Shown here piece by piece: positions 1-7,078 of a DNA stretch of 21,021 nt. Position numbers and translations under genes: made by a program. The DNA is from a virus: positions 1 through 21,021 of IMG/VR virus record IMGVR_UViG_3300031524_000097, one strand, 5' to 3'. Under the pieces are notes generated by a model. That model was given only the letters and a program-made list of their open reading frames with translations. It had not been told where the DNA came from and did no database searches. Each line of letters starts with the position of its first letter. Within the stretch, counting starts at the first letter, position 1.

Positions 1-2
1 GT

Positions 3-2072
3 TATGGCTACACTAATTCGGACTCCAGCAATATATCGATTGGTACGAATGGCACTGAATCGAGTCCAAACTCAAATGTTCTTAAAATTGGGGCTGGAAC
101 TGGAGCAGGTAATTTCCAACTTAATAAGGCATTTATATCTGGTATAAATGGAATCACTGTCTCGACTGCAGATCAGTTACTTGTTATAAACTCATCAGAT
201 CAAATTGGATCGGTAGCGCATGGCACTTCTGGACAGATTTTAAAAACAAATGGTGCAGGGGCCAATCCTTCGTGGATAAATGTACCCTCTTCATCGATAT
301 CAATTACCGGTAATAGTGGAGGTGCATTAACTGGTGCGGCTTTTACATTCACCGGAGGAACCACTGGATTAACATTTTCTGGTGCCGGTTCTACGGAGAC
401 ACTAGGCGGAACTTTAGTATTGGCCAATGGTGGAACAAGCGCATCTTTAACCGCTAGTAACGGTGGCATATTCTACTCAACGGCATCCGCTGGCGCTATA
501 TTGTCCGGAACCTCTACAGCTAATCAAATGTTACAATCTGGGGCTAGTACAACTCCCGCATGGTCAACTTCAACATGGCCAGCAACAACAACAATCAATC
601 AATTACTCTATTCGTCAGCAGCTAATACCGTGGGTGGCGTAACTGCTGGAAATTATGGCGTTTTGATAAGTTCATCAGCTGGCGTGCCATCATGGCTTGC
701 AAATGGTACCACTGGGCAAATTCTTACCGCCACAACATCTGGAACACCATCATGGGAGGCAATATCGTCGTCTGGTGGTGTAACAACTCTACATTCACAA
801 GATGGAAATAATGTTACCCCAACTACCGGTACAATTAATATATCGGGTGGAAACAGTTTAACTACGACAGGAACATCGGGTCCAAATACAATTACGATTT
901 CTCTTGCCGGGAGAACTCAGTACAACGTACAAACTGGCGGATCATCAAATAGTCTTAATAATGTGGCTCCTGGTGCAACCTCAGGCGTACCATTAATATC
1001 GCAAGGATCATCTTCTCAACCGATCTTCGGAACGGCATTAGTCGCTGGTGGCGGAACGGGAGCTACTACGTTAACTTCACACGGAGTACTTTTAGGAAAC
1101 ACTACCAGTGCTATAACTGCAACTGCAGCTGGAACAACCGGACAAGTTCTTACGGGCGTTACCGGATCAGCGCCAACTTTTCAATCGCCGGCTGCTTCTT
1201 CTATCTCTATAACAGGAGATAGTGGAGGTGCATTAACTGGTGCGGCTTTTACTATTTATACAAATAATGCATCTACCAATTGCGGATCTAGCGTATTATT
1301 TTCTGGTTCTGGATCGACATTAACGTTTAATGTCACTGACTCAAGTAGTAACACTCTCGTTGGGGCTACTTCTGGAAATGGTAGTTTAACTGGCCATGAT
1401 AACACTTCTATTGGAGCAAATACACTTTTACATTTGACGAGTGGTATTCAGAACGCAGGGCTTGGAAGTGGTGCTTTAAAAGCTTGTACGAGTGGTGGCA
1501 ATAATATCGCTCAAGGTCAAGGATCATTACAATTATTAACCACTGGATCATATAATACTTGTATTGGTGGTGCAACTGGACAAAATTATACAAGTAGTGA
1601 ATCATCAAATATACAGATCGGATATAATACTCTCGGTACGGTATCAGAATCAAACGTTCTTCGTATCGGCGCTGGAACTGGAACAGGCAATGGACAACTT
1701 AATGTTGCTTATATATCTGGCATAACAGGAATAGCTGTTACGGGGGCGGCGGTTCTTGTATCTACGGGAAATCAGCTTGGTGTTGCTGTTTCATCAAGGA
1801 AGTATAAAGAAAACATCCACGATATGGGTGATGTATCATCGCAGATATTATCTCTCAGGCCGGTTATTTTCAATTATATTGGAAGTGATCTAGCTCAGCA
1901 TGGTTTAATTGCGGAAGAAGTGGCTGAGATAATCCCATCCCTTGTGGTATATGATAATCAGGGTGATCCTCAGACGGTTAAGTATCACGAACTTCCAGCA
2001 CTCCTTCTTAATGAATTACAAAAAGCATTCGCACGTATTGAAGCACTCGAAGCAAAGCTAGGAGATAGGTAA
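3..2072 (+). CDS. Tail fibre/spike with C-terminal S74 intramolecular chaperone (5' partial)
   Basis: The frame is open to the left edge, so the true start lies outside the window; the TTG at 420 is internal. About 689 residues are visible. Most is Gly/Ser/Thr/Asn-rich beta-structured repeat. Around 1340-1720 there are YadA-head-like repeats (pattern NTxIG..AL..LTSG..N), as in trimeric beta-roll fibres. The last ~93 residues form a peptidase_S74 (endosialidase-type) chaperone: SSRKYKENI at residues 597-605 holds the Ser/Lys of the self-cleavage motif, followed by a GLIAEEV-like segment and a terminal coiled coil (LLNELQKAFARIEALEAK). In this family the domain trimerises the fibre and is cut off just before the serine. 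A host-recognition role is inferred. The stop overlaps the next ATG by 1 nt (TAATG), so the two genes are probably translated together. Confidence 0.88.
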   Translation, partial: YGYTNSDSSNISIGTNGTESSPNSNVLKIGAGTGAGNFQLNKAFISGINGITVSTADQLLVINSSDQIGSVAHGTSGQILKTNGAGANPSWINVPSSSISITGNSGGALTGAAFTFTGGTTGLTFSGAGSTETLGGTLVLANGGTSASLTASNGGIFYSTASAGAILSGTSTANQMLQSGASTTPAWSTSTWPATTTINQLLYSSAANTVGGVTAGNYGVLISSSAGVPSWLANGTTGQILTATTSGTPSWEAISSSGGVTTLHSQDGNNVTPTTGTINISGGNSLTTTGTSGPNTITISLAGRTQYNVQTGGSSNSLNNVAPGATSGVPLISQGSSSQPIFGTALVAGGGTGATTLTSHGVLLGNTTSAITATAAGTTGQVLTGVTGSAPTFQSPAASSISITGDSGGALTGAAFTIYTNNASTNCGSSVLFSGSGSTLTFNVTDSSSNTLVGATSGNGSLTGHDNTSIGANTLLHLTSGIQNAGLGSGALKACTSGGNNIAQGQGSLQLLTTGSYNTCIGGATGQNYTSSESSNIQIGYNTLGTVSESNVLRIGAGTGTGNGQLNVAYISGITGIAVTGAAVLVSTGNQLGVAVSSRKYKENIHDMGDVSSQILSLRPVIFNYIGSDLAQHGLIAEEVAEIIPSLVVYDNQGDPQTVKYHELPALLLNELQKAFARIEALEAKLGDR
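313..1252 (+). repeat. Internal repeat in the fibre gene (313-346 and 1219-1252)
   Basis: A 34-nt stretch is identical at 313-346 and 1219-1252, each encoding SGGALTGAAFT after an SSISITG motif. Another module (NVL-IGAGTG-G--QLN-A-ISGI) occurs near 78-165 and again near 1650-1730. The fibre is therefore built from duplicated modules that could recombine to change length or specificity (inference). Confidence 0.8.
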
Positions 2073-3193
2073 TGGCAGGATTTGGTTTATATAATAATGT
2101 GCCCCTCAAGTATGTAGGGGTGCCATTTAGTTTAGTGTCTTTCATAACCCGACCATTTCCTCCAACGGTAAATGATTGGCAGAATTTTAGCTTGGGATGC
2201 ATTTGGCTTAATCAAAAGACGAAAGCTGTGTACATCCTTGTTTCTCTTAATGGGAATCAAGCGATATGGGCCCCATTTGCCGGACCTTCTGGAGATGTCC
2301 AAACATTAACGGGCGATGATTCTATTGTGGTCAGCCCATCAGCAGGAAACATTAATATCATCTCGGGATTATCTACGATTAATTCTGGATCAAGTGTCAG
2401 CGTTACTGGAAATAATTCAACGGCCACACTCACCTTAAATGTGACTGATAGTAATAGCAATACATTAATAGGTTTTAATGCCGGAAACGCTTCGATAGCT
2501 GGCAACCACAATACGGGACTTGGAGTTAATGCCTTAAGCGGATTAACGAGTGCTAATTTTAACTTAGGATTAGGATCTCAAGCGCTGAGGTCTGTTACTT
2601 CGGGTAATTATAATACTTCTATTAATGCAAATCTTGTTGGTATAACCACCGGAACAGCAAACCTTGCGATTGGCATTGGCGCTGGAAATAATTACGCGAC
2701 CGGGACTGAATCAAATAATATAATAATCGGTGCAAATGGTGGGGTTAATGGTGAATCTGGTGTTATTAGAATAGGTGGCGGTAGTCAAACATCTGCTTAT
2801 ATAGCGGGGGTTTCTGGCGTGACTGTTTCTAATGAGAATCTAGTTACCATAAATACAGTAACGGGTCAGCTTGGCTCTGCTTCAGCTGGATTAGTTAATT
2901 TTACTTACACTAATGTGACTGACGCAATGTCTCCCTATACTGTTTTAAGCACCGATGAATATATTTCAGTTAATTGTACTGTTGGTTCCGTCACTCTCAA
3001 ATTTCCTAATGCTGCCACAACGGGAAGAGGATATGTTATAAAAGATAGAACAGGCAATGCAGGCACAAATAATATAACATTGCAATCTGTAAGCGGTGCA
3101 GTGAATATTGATGCGGCTACAACATTTGTTATGAATACGAATTACGAAAGTGTTAATCTTTTAGGAAATTCAACATCATATGAGGTATGGTAA
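2072..3193 (+). CDS. Tail fibre/spike protein with YadA-like repeats
   Basis: 373 aa. ATG 2072 overlaps the upstream stop (TAATG) with GGAG at 2061. The N-terminal ~75 residues contain PPTVNDWQNFSLGCIWLN and an AIWAPFAGPSGDVQTLTG segment that looks like a link to fibre structure. Residues ~125-260 carry YadA-head-like beta-roll repeats (NTLIGFNAGN, NTGLGVNALSGLTS, LGLGSQALRSVTSG, NYNTSI). The last ~90 residues resemble a C-terminal module common in phage spikes (VIKDRTGNAGTNNITL, then VNIDAATTFVMNTNYESV, ending YEVW). It has no S74 domain, so it may rely on another chaperone or fold alone. Likely a host-contact structural protein; the precise role is unknown. Its stop overlaps the next start (TAATG at 3191-3195). 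Confidence 0.8.
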   Translation: MAGFGLYNNVPLKYVGVPFSLVSFITRPFPPTVNDWQNFSLGCIWLNQKTKAVYILVSLNGNQAIWAPFAGPSGDVQTLTGDDSIVVSPSAGNINIISGLSTINSGSSVSVTGNNSTATLTLNVTDSNSNTLIGFNAGNASIAGNHNTGLGVNALSGLTSANFNLGLGSQALRSVTSGNYNTSINANLVGITTGTANLAIGIGAGNNYATGTESNNIIIGANGGVNGESGVIRIGGGSQTSAYIAGVSGVTVSNENLVTINTVTGQLGSASAGLVNFTYTNVTDAMSPYTVLSTDEYISVNCTVGSVTLKFPNAATTGRGYVIKDRTGNAGTNNITLQSVSGAVNIDAATTFVMNTNYESVNLLGNSTSYEVW

Positions 3194-3879
3194 TGTGTGC
3201 GTATAAAAGAATATCTCCGCAGCCAGTGATTGAGGGTGGAACCGGGATTCAATCTGCAACAACATACGCACCTATTGTCGGTGGAACTACAAGTACGGGA
3301 GCATTTCAAAGTGCAGGGACAGGTATATCTAATTCTGGATATGTGCTTACGAGTACTGGTAGTTCAAGTTTGCCCACCTGGCAGGCTGGTGGAGGAAGTG
3401 GCGTATGTGGCAGTGTAGGATTTTTTTATTACATTAATAGTGGGTCTAGTTTTGCTTTTACGGGACCGACTGGCTACTATATGGGTTCAACAATAGCCCT
3501 TACTTCTAGATTTGATAATAGTGGTGGGGCATTTTTCCCCGGAACTGGATCGGGATCGGGTCAGGCAAATGCCGCTACCTATACAATTCCTGCGACCGGA
3601 TTTTATAGTTTCTCTATGCTTGCATCATTCAATACATTTTCGTCTGTCACTTTGCTCTTTTATGGGCCCACCGCAGCCTCATTTTCTGGAGCAGCTTATA
3701 TGTTTTATGAGAATCCCACTCCTATACTTGATCCTGGAACCGCGTCAATTAGTTTCACGGGAACAGCAAACTACTATATGACAGCAGGAACCGTCGTGTA
3801 CTTCTTTTTGAATGTAAATAATGGTGGTGGTGCTTCGGTAGCCGGATTTAGTAATGTTTCTGGATATAGAATTTCATAG
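3193..3879 (+). CDS. Short tail fibre protein with C1q-like C-terminal domain (paralogue 1)
   Basis: 228 aa from ATG 3193, which forms TAATG with the previous stop; an in-frame ATG at 3187 is possible, but the paralogue's N-terminus (MAYKKISPQ) supports 3193 (MCAYKRISPQ). Residues ~1-65 closely match the next gene (EGGTGIQS, GISNSGYVLTSTGSSSLP-WQA). The C-terminal ~150 residues look like a C1q/TNF-type jelly roll: FDNSGGAFFPGTGSG, then TIPATGFYSFSMLASF, ending SGYRIS. Such domains form receptor-binding trimers in phage and eukaryotic proteins. This is a tip or receptor-binding candidate by inference. Confidence 0.75.
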   Translation: MCAYKRISPQPVIEGGTGIQSATTYAPIVGGTTSTGAFQSAGTGISNSGYVLTSTGSSSLPTWQAGGGSGVCGSVGFFYYINSGSSFAFTGPTGYYMGSTIALTSRFDNSGGAFFPGTGSGSGQANAATYTIPATGFYSFSMLASFNTFSSVTLLFYGPTAASFSGAAYMFYENPTPILDPGTASISFTGTANYYMTAGTVVYFFLNVNNGGGASVAGFSNVSGYRIS

Positions 3880-3887
3880 GAGTATTA

Positions 3888-4556
3888 ATGGCATATAAAA
3901 AAATAAGTCCTCAAGTTGTTGTGGAGGGAGGGTCTGGTCTACAATCAACTACCCCCTTTGCGCCTATTTGTGGTGGAACTGCAAGTACGGCGGCCTTCCA
4001 AAGTTCCTCAACCGGGATATCTAATTCTGGATATGTACTCACTAGTACTGGGAGCTCATCTCTGGCGACTTGGCAGGCCGCAACCCCGTCAGTTGCTGGA
4101 TCCTATTCATTTATGGCGCAAATGTCTTCAGGTTCGGTGACTTTCCCAGGATCTACTGGATATAGTTATGGAGCAAGCGTTGCCCTAACTACTATTTTTG
4201 ATAATACGAGTGGAGCTTTTTATGCTGGTAATGGTTCGGGAACTCCGGCCTCATTCACAGCTCCGTTCACTGGTATGTATGTTTTTAGTTTTGGCGGCAA
4301 TTGGACATCATTGCCTGCTGGGGCTGGCATACTCATGATTTGCTGGGCATCTGCCGGAGGAGCTCTTTCCTTTTATAGCATTTACTCTAACCCGTCTCCC
4401 ATTAACGTATCGGGGCTAGGATTTATTAGTACTTCCACTGTGGCTGCTAATGCTGGAGCAGTAATTACTTGGCTATTCAATACGACTAACTCTCTCACAA
4501 GCGCAACTATTGCAGCAGGAAGTATGTCATATGTGACTGGCTATAGGATTTCATAA
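3888..4556 (+). CDS. Short tail fibre protein with C1q-like C-terminal domain (paralogue 2)
   Basis: 222 aa, ATG 3888 preceded by AGGAG at 3879-3883, starting 8 nt after the previous gene. It shares the N-terminal ~63 residues with its upstream neighbour almost position for position (SPQ, EGG-G-QS, APICGGTAST, GISNSGYVLTSTGSSSL). Its jelly-roll part has diverged (FDNTSGAFYAGNGSG, SFTAPFTGMYVFSFGGNW, ending VTGYRIS). The conserved N-terminus probably attaches to a common tail component while the C-terminus sets specificity (inference). It is the last + strand gene before a convergent operon. Confidence 0.75.
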   Translation: MAYKKISPQVVVEGGSGLQSTTPFAPICGGTASTAAFQSSSTGISNSGYVLTSTGSSSLATWQAATPSVAGSYSFMAQMSSGSVTFPGSTGYSYGASVALTTIFDNTSGAFYAGNGSGTPASFTAPFTGMYVFSFGGNWTSLPAGAGILMICWASAGGALSFYSIYSNPSPINVSGLGFISTSTVAANAGAVITWLFNTTNSLTSATIAAGSMSYVTGYRIS

Positions 4557-4720
4557 ATAACTATTCCTTGTGTGGATACCCGCAATAGGATATAGTATAG
4601 ATGTTTTCTCCCTTTCTTTATGTAATACCCCTCTGTGTGGGATCCCGACCTCCGTAAGGAGAATACGGCCACAAGCTTGCACAGAGGGGCTCGTAAGCAG
4701 CAGTAGAGCTTACGATGATA
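4557..4720. other. Convergent intergenic region with tandem strong hairpins (possible bidirectional terminator or structured RNA)
   Basis: No gene is seen. A 10-bp perfect stem pairs 4628-4637 (CCCCTCTGTG) with 4680-4689 (CACAGAGGGG). Inside are the palindrome GGGATCCC (4639-4646), a hairpin CCGTA/TACGG (4652-4656/4664-4668) and an alternative CTCC-GTAA-GGAG tetraloop stem (4650-4661). A second hairpin follows at once: TCGTAAGC 4691-4698 with GCTTACGA 4708-4715. Neither has a clear U-tract, so classical rho-independent termination is not obvious. A T-rich stretch (TTTTCTCCCTTTCTTT) lies at 4604-4619. The region separates the + fibre genes from the - ERF operon. Confidence 0.55.
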
Positions 4721-4885
4721 CTATAATATTCCTACTAATTTCATGATGATAATGCACATTGCAATAATGATATAGACTACTGCTGAAACAATATTATATT
4801 TATCGCGTTCTTCTGTGGGTAGCAGTAGGTTAATAATAATGAAATTTATGGCTATTATTATTGCTACAGGTATAGTGGGATTCAT
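4721..4885 (-). CDS. Small two-helix membrane protein
   Basis: 54 aa on the minus strand. ATG at 4885 has GGGAG a few bases upstream and overlaps the upstream small ORF's stop as ATGA, a classic translational-coupling arrangement. Two hydrophobic helices (IPVAIIIAINFIIINLLL and IVSAVVYIIIAMCIIIM) are joined by a short charged turn (PTEERDKYN), so both ends are predicted on the same side of the membrane. There is no family I recognise; a holin-like or superinfection-related role is possible but unsupported. It ends the ERF operon. Confidence 0.65.
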   Translation of the reverse strand: MNPTIPVAIIIAINFIIINLLLPTEERDKYNIVSAVVYIIIAMCIIIMKLVGIL

Positions 4886-5043
4886 ATTTTCTCCCATCTG
4901 GGCTTGTCTTCATCATCGCTCATCTGTTTGTATTCATCATTTGATGCTTCTATAAGGCACTTAGTGCCAAATGGAGCTTCATCAAGATGAGTGGGCGGGG
5001 CAACACGGGTGATAACTTTTGGGAAACTCGTTAGTTTTTCCAC
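4882..5043 (-). CDS. Small acidic protein overlapping its neighbours on both sides
   Basis: 53 aa from a GTG at 5043 with AAGGA 9 nt upstream; the frame is open further up (to a TGA) but holds no better start. Visible sequence includes TSFPKVITRVAPPTHLDEAP, FGTKCLIEASNDEYKQ and an acidic end MSDDEDKPRWEKI. It overlaps the end of the 244-aa gene by 13 nt and the next ATG by 4 nt (ATGA). The overlaps and protein-like composition argue for a real gene. Function unknown. Confidence 0.6.
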   Translation of the reverse strand: MEKLTSFPKVITRVAPPTHLDEAPFGTKCLIEASNDEYKQMSDDEDKPRWEKI

Positions 5044-5765
5044 AAAGTGCCATCCTTCTTTTTTATTAGGTAGTCTTCCTTGCTTCTTCCTGATCTTATT
5101 TCATTTTCAATAAACTTAGTAGCAAGATCTCGTGCGTATGCTTTCTCTTCTCGAGTATCTCCGGGAAAGTTTTCATTAATTTTATCAAGACATTCTAGTG
5201 GGCATTCGATCCAATTTGGATGATCCTTTTTGTGCTGATTAAATAAAATGTATGCCTTGGGCAATTCTTCTAATGCTTTTTCTATTATTTCCTGATCTCT
5301 GATGCTCTTTCTTTTTTCTCTCTTTTCTTTGAGGTCTGCCGTATCTCCACCCAAATGCTCAATGATTTTTTCTAGATATTTCAGTGTATTTGTTTTCTTT
5401 TCCTCAAAGGTATTTCCAGGGATTTCATTCGTAGATTGTAAATAGCATGCATCTTCTTTACAACCCGGATGTTCCTTTTGATGAGCTTCATATTTCTTTC
5501 TAATACTCATTAATGCATTATGGGTATCAATGGCATTTTGTGAATCATTAGCTTTCTTTTTTGCCTCTTCAAGATCATAAAGGATAGGGGTTATTTCTTT
5601 TTTATAATCTATGGCGATCGCGCTTAATTCTTTATTAGGATGCTGCAATAGACATGATTCGCATATAGGCAAAACCGACCCAAAGGTTTCAGTCACAAAT
5701 GGATCTTCTATAACTTTTAGGCACATATTGCATAAATAAGTCTTATCAAATCCTGGGGTATTCAT
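5031..5765 (-). CDS. Putative zinc-binding protein with duplicated H-x3-H...C...C modules
   Basis: 244 aa, unrecognised family. An N-terminal four-cysteine cluster (C12, C15, C35, C38; CNMC...CESC) looks like a zinc ribbon. Two further modules repeat: HQKEHPGCKEDACYL (H95, H99, C102, C107) and HKKDHPNWIECPLECL (H178, H182, C188, C192). Each is followed by NE-, PG(N/D)T and an EEK helix, so it is an internal duplication. The linker between the modules is helical and strongly charged. It starts 2 nt after the ERF stop and overlaps the next small ORF, so it belongs to the recombination operon and may bind DNA or a recombination partner (inference). Confidence 0.7.
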   Translation of the reverse strand: MNTPGFDKTYLCNMCLKVIEDPFVTETFGSVLPICESCLLQHPNKELSAIAIDYKKEITPILYDLEEAKKKANDSQNAIDTHNALMSIRKKYEAHQKEHPGCKEDACYLQSTNEIPGNTFEEKKTNTLKYLEKIIEHLGGDTADLKEKREKRKSIRDQEIIEKALEELPKAYILFNQHKKDHPNWIECPLECLDKINENFPGDTREEKAYARDLATKFIENEIRSGRSKEDYLIKKKDGTLWKN

Positions 5766-5767
5766 AA

Positions 5768-6514
5768 TTATTTAACTCCGTTTCGAAGATTTTTTATTTC
5801 CCGTATTCGTGTTATAGAGGCGCGGTACTTACTATCAGGCATATCTGCAAGAGATTGTATGCGCAGGCCGTCTAATATCTTTTCTGCGATATCTGGATAT
5901 TCTGCCAATTCATATTCCAGTTCTTCCATCTGCTGTTTATTGATAACAGCGGGCGATTGTTCTTTAGGGTTGTATTTTGTATTCAACGCACTCCCTTTAG
6001 CAAACGTCTCTCTGCTATGCGCTTGCGCCACCTCGCCATCATCATCTTCATCTGCTGCAACAACACCAATAAGGGCAGCGTACGAGTATCTTCTGATGTA
6101 TGTAAGGTATGAGCCTAAAGTCTGTATATCATTTTTAGGGGGGATGACTCTCATAGTAGTCTCTATCCATTGGCCACTAGAATGCCCCAGGATGCTCGCA
6201 AGTATCGTAGCCCCATCGTCAGTAGTTCTTATCTGCTGGATCACGCTCAGGCCATTCTTGGTTAAATATGGGCGTGAGGCTGAAACGACAGAAGCTAAAT
6301 CGGCGTACTTGGATTTAAAATAAGGGTTATCGCTATCAAGACCTGCAGGGAGCATCTCTTGTTGGGCCTTAGCAAGGGCAGAAAATAACTCGTTGAGCTC
6401 TGCTGACTTATGTAGTGGCCTTTCTTGCATAAACTTAGATTCTTTGTATTCATTTACAAAGCTTATCTTTTCTTCATACACCTGTTTTATGAATTCTAAT
6501 ATCTTTTCATCCAT
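5768..6514 (-). CDS. erf: ERF-family single-strand annealing recombinase
   Basis: 248 aa from ATG 6514, chosen because AGGAG lies 6 nt upstream (6521-6525); an ATG at 6532 would add six residues across that SD. The ERF signature is clear: LFSALAKAQQEM, then NPYFKSKYADLASV and RPYLTKNGLSVIQQ (residues ~45-95), followed by a conserved core (GQWIETTMRVIPP, LGSYLTYIRRYSYAALIGV, DEDDDGE). ERF proteins (P22 Erf type) anneal complementary single strands during phage recombination and genome circularisation. It is the first gene of a minus-strand operon transcribed from the promoter at 6559-6586, divergent from the HTH gene at 6608. Confidence 0.92.
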   Translation of the reverse strand: MDEKILEFIKQVYEEKISFVNEYKESKFMQERPLHKSAELNELFSALAKAQQEMLPAGLDSDNPYFKSKYADLASVVSASRPYLTKNGLSVIQQIRTTDDGATILASILGHSSGQWIETTMRVIPPKNDIQTLGSYLTYIRRYSYAALIGVVAADEDDDGEVAQAHSRETFAKGSALNTKYNPKEQSPAVINKQQMEELEYELAEYPDIAEKILDGLRIQSLADMPDSKYRASITRIREIKNLRNGVK

Positions 6515-6558
6515 GCGCTTCTCCTGCTGCATATTTTGATTGATTTCCTATCTATATA

Positions 6559-6586
6559 AGTATATACTAAGCTATGTATAAGTCAA
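6559..6586 (-). promoter_or_regulatory. Sigma70-like promoter for the ERF operon
   Basis: On the minus strand a TTGACT -35 box (6586-6581) and a TATACT -10 box (6564-6559) are 16 bp apart, one mismatch each from consensus. The -10 lies ~45 bp before the ERF start. The imperfect inverted repeat TATAC/GTATA in the spacer could be an operator for the divergent HTH protein (inference). Confidence 0.7.
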
Positions 6587-6607
6587 AACATTAATGATGG
6601 TTATATT

Positions 6608-6805
6608 ATGTTGAAAATAAGTGATTACTTAAAAATAACAGAGGCCGCTGCCTTCCTTGGAGTGACAGTACCTACATTGAGAAATTGGGATAAATTGGGA
6701 ATATTAGTACCCGTTCGTTTGCGTATTAATAGATATAGGTTGTATAGAAAAGAAGATTTAGAGGATTTCTTAAATAAAATAAATAATTGCCAAAATATTG
6801 ATTAG
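6608..6805 (+). CDS. MerR/excisionase-type helix-turn-helix DNA-binding protein
   Basis: 65 aa, ATG 6608; no strong SD is visible. Residues 8-60 fit the compact MerR-like winged HTH of phage regulators and excisionases: YLKITEAAAFLGVTVPTLRN (the HTH), WDKLGILVPVRL, then the wing and helix RYRLYRKEDLEDFL. There is no effector or catalytic domain. Its position, divergent from the ERF operon and just upstream of the replication gene, fits an early transcription regulator acting on the shared 6535-6607 region. An excisionase role is possible, but no integrase is in the window. Confidence 0.8.
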   Translation: MLKISDYLKITEAAAFLGVTVPTLRNWDKLGILVPVRLRINRYRLYRKEDLEDFLNKINNCQNID

Positions 6806-6881
6806 AAAGTATTATACAATAATCTGCGTGTGAGCAGGTGGGCCCTAGAGTTACAGGCCTGTGCAAAACTAACATTGAAAT

Positions 6882-6909
6882 AAAAAAGCTGGGATTTTAA
6901 CTCCAGCTT
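6882..6909 (-). terminator. Rho-independent terminator-like hairpin (minus strand)
   Basis: AAGCTGG (6886-6892) pairs with CCAGCTT (6903-6909) around a 10-nt loop. The run of six A at 6882-6887 becomes a T-tract only on the minus strand; the + strand side continues AATTACC. It would stop minus-strand transcripts coming from the replication-gene side. Confidence 0.45.
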
Positions 6910-7050
6910 AATTACCAAATCTATGTGTACTTCTCTAATTCAACCGGGTCGTAACACGATTTAAGAAAGAATGAATGAATAAGATATCAAACATCCAAAA
7001 ACCACCAAATCGAATCCAAACGAAAAGGGAGGCTATTTCTAAAATCTCAA

Positions 7051-7068
7051 CTTGGTCGCGAAACCAAG
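7051..7068 (+). promoter_or_regulatory. Hairpin abutting the ribosome-binding site of the replication gene
   Basis: CTTGGT (7051-7056) and ACCAAG (7063-7068) form a perfect 6-bp stem with loop CGCGAA. The SD (GAGG, 7068-7071) starts at the last base of the stem, and ATG 7079 follows. It may tune initiation. Confidence 0.4.
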
Positions 7069-7078
7069 AGGTAATTTC

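Larger units (their letters stand above)
6806..7078. other. Leader/intergenic region before the replication gene
   Basis: 273 nt with no ORF. It holds a 10-bp palindrome ACAGGCCTGT (6853-6862), a terminator-like hairpin at 6882-6909, three CCAAA-type motifs between 6989 and 7020, and a 6-bp hairpin abutting the SD of the next gene (7051-7068). A promoter for the replication gene is probably here but I cannot pick one confidently. Confidence 0.5.

Noticed and set aside
420-2072. TTG at 420 as the start of the S74 fibre gene
   Set aside because: The same frame is open to the left edge with continuous fibre-like sequence, so 420 is internal.
5859-6323. 154-aa plus-strand ORF
   Set aside because: Lies opposite the clear ERF gene and shows no family signature; a shadow.
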